Shown here: piece after piece, positions 12,861-15,496 of the stretch
How positions within the stretch are numbered: the stretch's first letter is position 1
Layout of the letters: each line of letters starts with the position of its first letter
From: 40CM-2-70-7 sp035279865
Lineage (GTDB): Bacteria > Gemmatimonadota > Gemmatimonadetes > Gemmatimonadales > GWC2-71-9
NCBI GenBank assembly: GCA_035279865.1
Contig: DATEGY010000214.1
Coordinates: 1-15,496 of the forward strand
DNA length: 15,496 nt
Reading direction: 5' to 3'
Notes under the pieces: generated by a model
Seen by the model: only the letters and a program-made list of their open reading frames with translations
Told to the model about the DNA's origin: nothing
The model's database searches: none
Made by a program: the position numbers and the translations under genes

Positions 12861-13235
12861 GTGGTTCAGCTGGTGTTGACGGGCATCCTCCTTATCGGGC
12901 TGGGCATTATCATTGCCGCATTGCTGCGGGGGAAATCAGGGGCTCCACATGACCCCGTGGCAGTCTCGAGGCATAACATCGAACTGGTTGCGTCCGAAGG
13001 GGCACTGCTGAGAAGAAGGCCTCGCGATACATTAGGTCTTCTGAGTTTCGTCCATTGGTCCACGGACCCGGACGAACTGAAAATCCCCCAAGGGCGACCT
13101 CGTGTGAGTTCGATCGTCTCCTCACGCATTTCGAGCGCCGCAGCAAGTCTAGTTCTTGGACTGGTCCTCTCAGGCACGCTTCAACCTTCGAGCGACAACG
13201 CCGTGTTCCTCACGGAGGGCGCGTGGCCCTCATAG
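12861..13235 (+). CDS. Possible small membrane protein, 124 aa (doubtful)
   Basis: GTG 12861 opens a frame beginning with a clear hydrophobic helix (VQLVLTGILLIGLGIIIAAL, residues 2-21) followed by positive residues, and a second weaker hydrophobic stretch (ASLVLGLVLSGTL, about 93-105). The middle is polar. Translation signals are poor and no family is recognised. The tRNA-like repeat 13076-13129 lies inside the frame, so the C-terminal third may be fortuitous reading through a former attachment site. Confidence 0.38.
   Translation: MVQLVLTGILLIGLGIIIAALLRGKSGAPHDPVAVSRHNIELVASEGALLRRRPRDTLGLLSFVHWSTDPDELKIPQGRPRVSSIVSSRISSAAASLVLGLVLSGTLQPSSDNAVFLTEGAWPS
13076..13129 (+). repeat. Degenerate copy of the 3' half of tRNA-Leu (possible attachment-site remnant)
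   Basis: Aligned without gaps at an offset of 2024 bases, this segment matches tRNA-Leu 11052-11105 at 39 of 54 positions. The matching starts at the anticodon loop (ACT-AAAATCC), includes GAGTTCGAT and TCTCCTC from the T arm and acceptor, and ends with GCAT at the tRNA 3' end. Upstream of it, matching to the tRNA 5' half falls to chance. The stems no longer pair properly, so it is not a working tRNA. A site running from anticodon loop to 3' end is what tRNA-targeting integrases leave at the far end of an insertion. Confidence 0.65.
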
Positions 13236-13302
13236 GGACGCCTTGACGGTAGTCCGGCGCGGCGTGAACGTCCTCGCTCTGCATCCTCAGGCTGTTGGTC
13301 CA

Positions 13303-13725
13303 ATGAAGCGCCTCACATGGATGGCCCTTGCGGTTAGCACTGCATGCGTTTCCACCAAGACGATCCCACCTGTTACGGTCGTCACCGAATTGGATCTCCG
13401 ACGATACGCGCAGCACGGGTTTCTCTTCTCTCCTGACCCGTACTCTGGCCAGTTTGACGCCCTCGGGTTCGTGAAGGTGACGGAGTACGATGGCCTTGAG
13501 TGGTCGACGCAAGACGATGAGTGGCACTTGATCCCGGTCCGCACTACGGACGTAATCGACAGTGCCTATGCGCGTGCAACTGGAATTGGCGCCGACGCAC
13601 TGGTTCGCATGGATATTCGTGTGGTGGAATCGGCAGGAGACGACCCGGAGTGGAGGTTGGCTAAGTCCCCGCCGCGTTCCGTGCCTGGCATCCAAGTCAG
13701 CGGGTGGGCGATCAAGCGGCACTAG
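13303..13725 (+). CDS. Small putative lipoprotein, 140 aa
   Basis: The ATG at 13303 is chosen over an upstream open frame because it gives a short export signal, MKRLTWMALAVSTAC. Cys15 follows STA, a slightly atypical lipobox, so lipid attachment is likely but not certain. The mature part is beta-rich (FLFSPDPYSGQFDALGFVKVTEYDG) with a helix before GADALVRMDIRVVE and a final strand GIQVSGWAIKRH. The GADALV-strand and closing GWAI pattern recall small assembling folds such as YbjQ/UPF0145, but the resemblance is weak. No clear partner lies next to it; the Doc-type gene starts 234 bp downstream. Confidence 0.65.
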   Translation: MKRLTWMALAVSTACVSTKTIPPVTVVTELDLRRYAQHGFLFSPDPYSGQFDALGFVKVTEYDGLEWSTQDDEWHLIPVRTTDVIDSAYARATGIGADALVRMDIRVVESAGDDPEWRLAKSPPRSVPGIQVSGWAIKRH

Positions 13726-13959
13726 CGACCTTCCGTCGGTCCCCAGGGGCCACCCTTTGAGGGATCGACTCTCTGTTCGGTTGTCGTTGACTCGTGCCTG
13801 TCGAGCTGCCGCCTATGCCAGGAACGTGGAGGTGCGCTCTCGAGGCTGGTCAGCGATCTGTTGTCACAACCGGGTGACCCTCCGGCGTGCTTCGGTTTGT
13901 TATCTTGATCTTCTTCTTACTCTTCTTTTCAGCCCAAAACCCCTTTGGAGCGGCACGCG
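13726..13959. other. Spacer before the Doc-type gene
   Basis: No gene is visible in these 234 bases, and in particular no antitoxin-like ORF. It contains a weak tRNA T-arm-like stretch (13759-13780), a dyad GTCAC-aaccgg-GTGAC (around 13864-13879), a pyrimidine-rich run (13904-13930) and an extended -10 sequence. Confidence 0.45.
13898..13906 (+). promoter_or_regulatory. Possible extended -10 promoter of the Doc-type gene
   Basis: TGTTATCTT fits the TGn-TATnnT extended -10 form and lies 54 bases before the ATG at 13960. No good -35 is seen, which extended -10 promoters can lack. The dyad GTCAC-N6-GTGAC just upstream could be a regulator site. Confidence 0.33.
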
Positions 13960-14865
13960 ATGGCCGACCGAGTGGTCGCACCACTTGTTGGTGTCGACCC
14001 TGATCTAGCGAACGAATTCGAGCGTCTGTGCCGAGAGATCACGCCGGAGCCTCAGATGGCGCCGCATGCACTATCTGTCGAGATTGTCCTCCGCGCCCAC
14101 TTTCTGATAGCCGAGCGGTTCCGGAAGCATGGCGAGGGAATGCTGGGCGTAGGCCCGCGAAGTCTCCACTTACTGCACTCGGCTGTCTCGCGGCAGTCGG
14201 TCTCCCTGGGCGGCACACTCAAGTGGAATACGCTCTTTGAAGTTGCTGCTACCCTTTATTTTGGCATCGTCACAGACCATGCTTTCGTCGACGCAAACAA
14301 GCGCACGGCGCTGCTGACTGTCCTCTACCAATTACTGTGTGCTGGTCGGGTACCGGACGGTGTGACCCAGCGAGATTTGGAGGTGTTGACGGTCCGCACG
14401 GCAGACCACAAGCTCAGCGAGTATTCAGACTACGACCGATTTGTAAGAAAAGATGATCCCGAAGTGAGGTTTATCGCCTTCTTCCTGAAGCGCCGCACTC
14501 GCGAGTTGGACAACAGATACTACGTCATTACATACCGTCAATTGGACAACATCCTGAATCGCTTCGGCGCTCGCTTGGACTATCCATCCGCAAATCGTAT
14601 TGATGTGGTTCGCCTTACCGAGGGTCCCCGGGGGGGCGCCGTGCTGTCGTTCGGTAAGAAGCGAATTGAGGAGCGAGTCACGCAAATCGGATTCCACGAT
14701 TGGGGCACTGAAGTGGCAAGAGCAGACATCAAACATGTACGGGATGCGTTGGGCCTAACCGCTGCTAACAATATTGACTCTGCCGTGTTCTATGAGGGGA
14801 TCGATCCAATGGAATCGTTGATTAGGGAATACAATGCGCCATTGCTCCGACTCGCCGGACGTTGA
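13960..14865 (+). CDS. Doc-type Fic-domain protein with additional C-terminal domain
   Basis: A 301-aa protein. The N-terminal 150 residues are a Fic/Doc fold: the LFEVAATLYFGIV helix leads into the core motif HAFVDANKR (107-115) and continues TALLTVLYQLL, matching the Doc toxin of phage P1 closely. Lys replaces the glycine of AMP-transferring Fic enzymes, as in Doc, which phosphorylates EF-Tu, so kinase-type activity is more likely. After a linker, residues about 188-267 (ITYRQLDNILNRFGARLDYPSANRI, later GFHDWGTEVARADIKHVRDALGLT) show a pattern reminiscent of HicA-like small domains. GGAG 9 bases before ATG 13960 decides the start over the TTG at 13945. No Phd-like antitoxin gene is adjacent, which is unusual. 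The Fic call is strong and the C-terminal call tentative. Confidence 0.85.
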   Translation: MADRVVAPLVGVDPDLANEFERLCREITPEPQMAPHALSVEIVLRAHFLIAERFRKHGEGMLGVGPRSLHLLHSAVSRQSVSLGGTLKWNTLFEVAATLYFGIVTDHAFVDANKRTALLTVLYQLLCAGRVPDGVTQRDLEVLTVRTADHKLSEYSDYDRFVRKDDPEVRFIAFFLKRRTRELDNRYYVITYRQLDNILNRFGARLDYPSANRIDVVRLTEGPRGGAVLSFGKKRIEERVTQIGFHDWGTEVARADIKHVRDALGLTAANNIDSAVFYEGIDPMESLIREYNAPLLRLAGR

Positions 14866-14872
14866 TGTCCGG
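14855..14872. repeat. Short hairpin over the stop codon of the Doc-type gene
   Basis: CCGGAC and GTCCGG flank GTTGAT, giving a perfect 6-bp stem around the TGA. No T-run follows, so termination is uncertain. Confidence 0.4.
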
Positions 14873-14910
14873 ACTCGGCCGTCATCCGTCGATGAGGTCC
14901 TATTGCAGGA

Positions 14911-14940
14911 TTGTAGGGAAATCCCCGATCGTTGTATTTT
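14911..14940 (+). promoter_or_regulatory. Possible promoter of the Met/His-rich protein gene
   Basis: TTGTAG (14911-14916) and TATTTT (14935-14940) with an 18-base spacer lie about 42 bases before ATG 14982, in the most AT-rich part of this spacer. Pattern evidence only. Confidence 0.28.
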
Positions 14941-14981
14941 CCTCCCGGGAACCCGATCTTCGACTACCACGTTAGGCTGAC

Positions 14982-15496
14982 ATGCTGCCACTACTTGCCG
15001 CCCTGACCCTCGCGCCAGTCGCGCCCGACTCCATCAAGCCGGGCGTCGTCGTCGACCAGAAACACCACCAGATCACCATCATCGCCGGCCCGTACACCCT
15101 GCCGCCCATGGGCCACCGCATGGAGATGATGGGGATGGACATGTCCATGGACCACATGGGCGAGATGGCGTCCTACTTCGTGTGGCCGGAGCAGGGGTGG
15201 TTCTACGGCTTCCACGTCACCGCGGTCGACGCCGGGGGCGGCGCCATGCCGCGCGACCTGATCCATCACTTCACGCTCCTCAATTTCGACCGACGGACCC
15301 TCTTCGACCCCTTCGCCGAGCGCCTCGCTTCGGCGCGGTACGAAAACGAAGACGTGGTAGCCCCGAAGACCCTCGGCGCGCCGCTGTCCCGCGGCACCCG
15401 CATGGGCGTCTACATGATGTGGTTCAACAGCCACCCGGACACTGTGAAGGGGGTGTACGTCAAACTCACCCTCCTCTATATGCCCGCCAACATGCA
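14982..15496 (+). CDS. Met/His-rich secreted protein, N-terminal part (runs off the right edge)
   Basis: The frame is open from ATG 14982 to the end of the window, 171 codons, with strong GC-rich third positions; reverse-strand ORFs here are shadows. A very short hydrophobic leader (MLPLLAALTLAPVA) suggests export, although it lacks the usual basic start. Residues about 46-62 hold MGHRMEMMGMDMSMDHMGE, a methionine/histidine cluster of the kind that binds copper or other soft metals, followed by aromatic-rich FVWPEQGWFYGFHV. A later DLIHHFTLLNF contributes two adjacent histidines. A periplasmic metal-binding beta-fold role is plausible, but no named family is recognised and the C-terminus is missing. 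Confidence 0.8.
   Translation, partial: MLPLLAALTLAPVAPDSIKPGVVVDQKHHQITIIAGPYTLPPMGHRMEMMGMDMSMDHMGEMASYFVWPEQGWFYGFHVTAVDAGGGAMPRDLIHHFTLLNFDRRTLFDPFAERLASARYENEDVVAPKTLGAPLSRGTRMGVYMMWFNSHPDTVKGVYVKLTLLYMPANM

Noticed and set aside
12866..13177. 103-aa minus-strand ORF
   Set aside because: No start signals, Arg/Ser-rich shadow text, and the opposite strand has a clearer hydrophobic N-terminus.
14991..15434. 147-aa minus-strand ORF, His/Val/Gly rich
   Set aside because: Shadow of the plus-strand Met/His-rich gene, whose frame has the consistent G/C third positions and a leader.
1..15496. CRISPR array or transposase
   Set aside because: No regularly spaced repeats and no DDE or tyrosine-recombinase motifs were seen on either strand.

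Overview
This is a high-GC bacterial segment whose left and right edges cut through genes. Protein style, the sigma/LTxxQ module and the mix of catabolic genes suggest Gemmatimonadota or a similar environmental phylum. That is an inference from recognition; there is no taxonomic marker gene in the window.

Left two thirds of the minus strand (about 8810 down to 1): one long catabolic operon. It starts with a TetR-family repressor behind a perfect 18-bp palindrome. The order is tetR, enoyl-CoA hydratase, aldehyde dehydrogenase, acyl-CoA thiolase, PaaG-like hydratase/isomerase, BoxB/PaaA-like diiron oxygenase, glycerophosphodiester phosphodiesterase (GDPD), 3-hydroxyacyl-CoA dehydrogenase, amidohydrolase. 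Genes overlap or are separated by a few bases, with several GTGA, ATGA and TAGTG junctions. A secreted M16 zinc protease follows after 41 bp and runs off the left edge. Together the enzymes fit aerobic, CoA-thioester-based breakdown of an aromatic acid: ring epoxidation, isomerisation, aldehyde oxidation, then beta-oxidation to acyl-CoA products. The CoA ligase, the oxygenase reductase and a ring-opening hydrolase or lyase are not present here.

Divergent from tetR on the plus strand (8892-10365) is a three-gene stress module with overlapping genes: an ECF sigma factor, a one-pass membrane protein that is probably its anti-sigma factor, and a secreted Spy/CpxP-like LTxxQ protein. An unrecognised 160-aa protein follows, with coding-like codons continuing in frame after its stop, and then a tRNA-Leu(CAA) gene at 11021-11104.

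The right third (11105-about 14980) looks accessory. Codon use is less uniform, genes are sparse and mostly unrecognised, and spacers are long. It holds a small unknown protein, a 235-aa protein with a hydrophobic C-terminus, two doubtful ORFs, a 13-bp-stem hairpin, a small putative lipoprotein and a Doc-type Fic protein with an extra C-terminal domain. The 3' half of the tRNA-Leu, from anticodon loop to discriminator base, is repeated imperfectly (39 of 54 positions, no gaps) at 13076-13129. This is what an old integration into the tRNA gene would leave behind. The window closes with the start of a Met/His-rich secreted protein.
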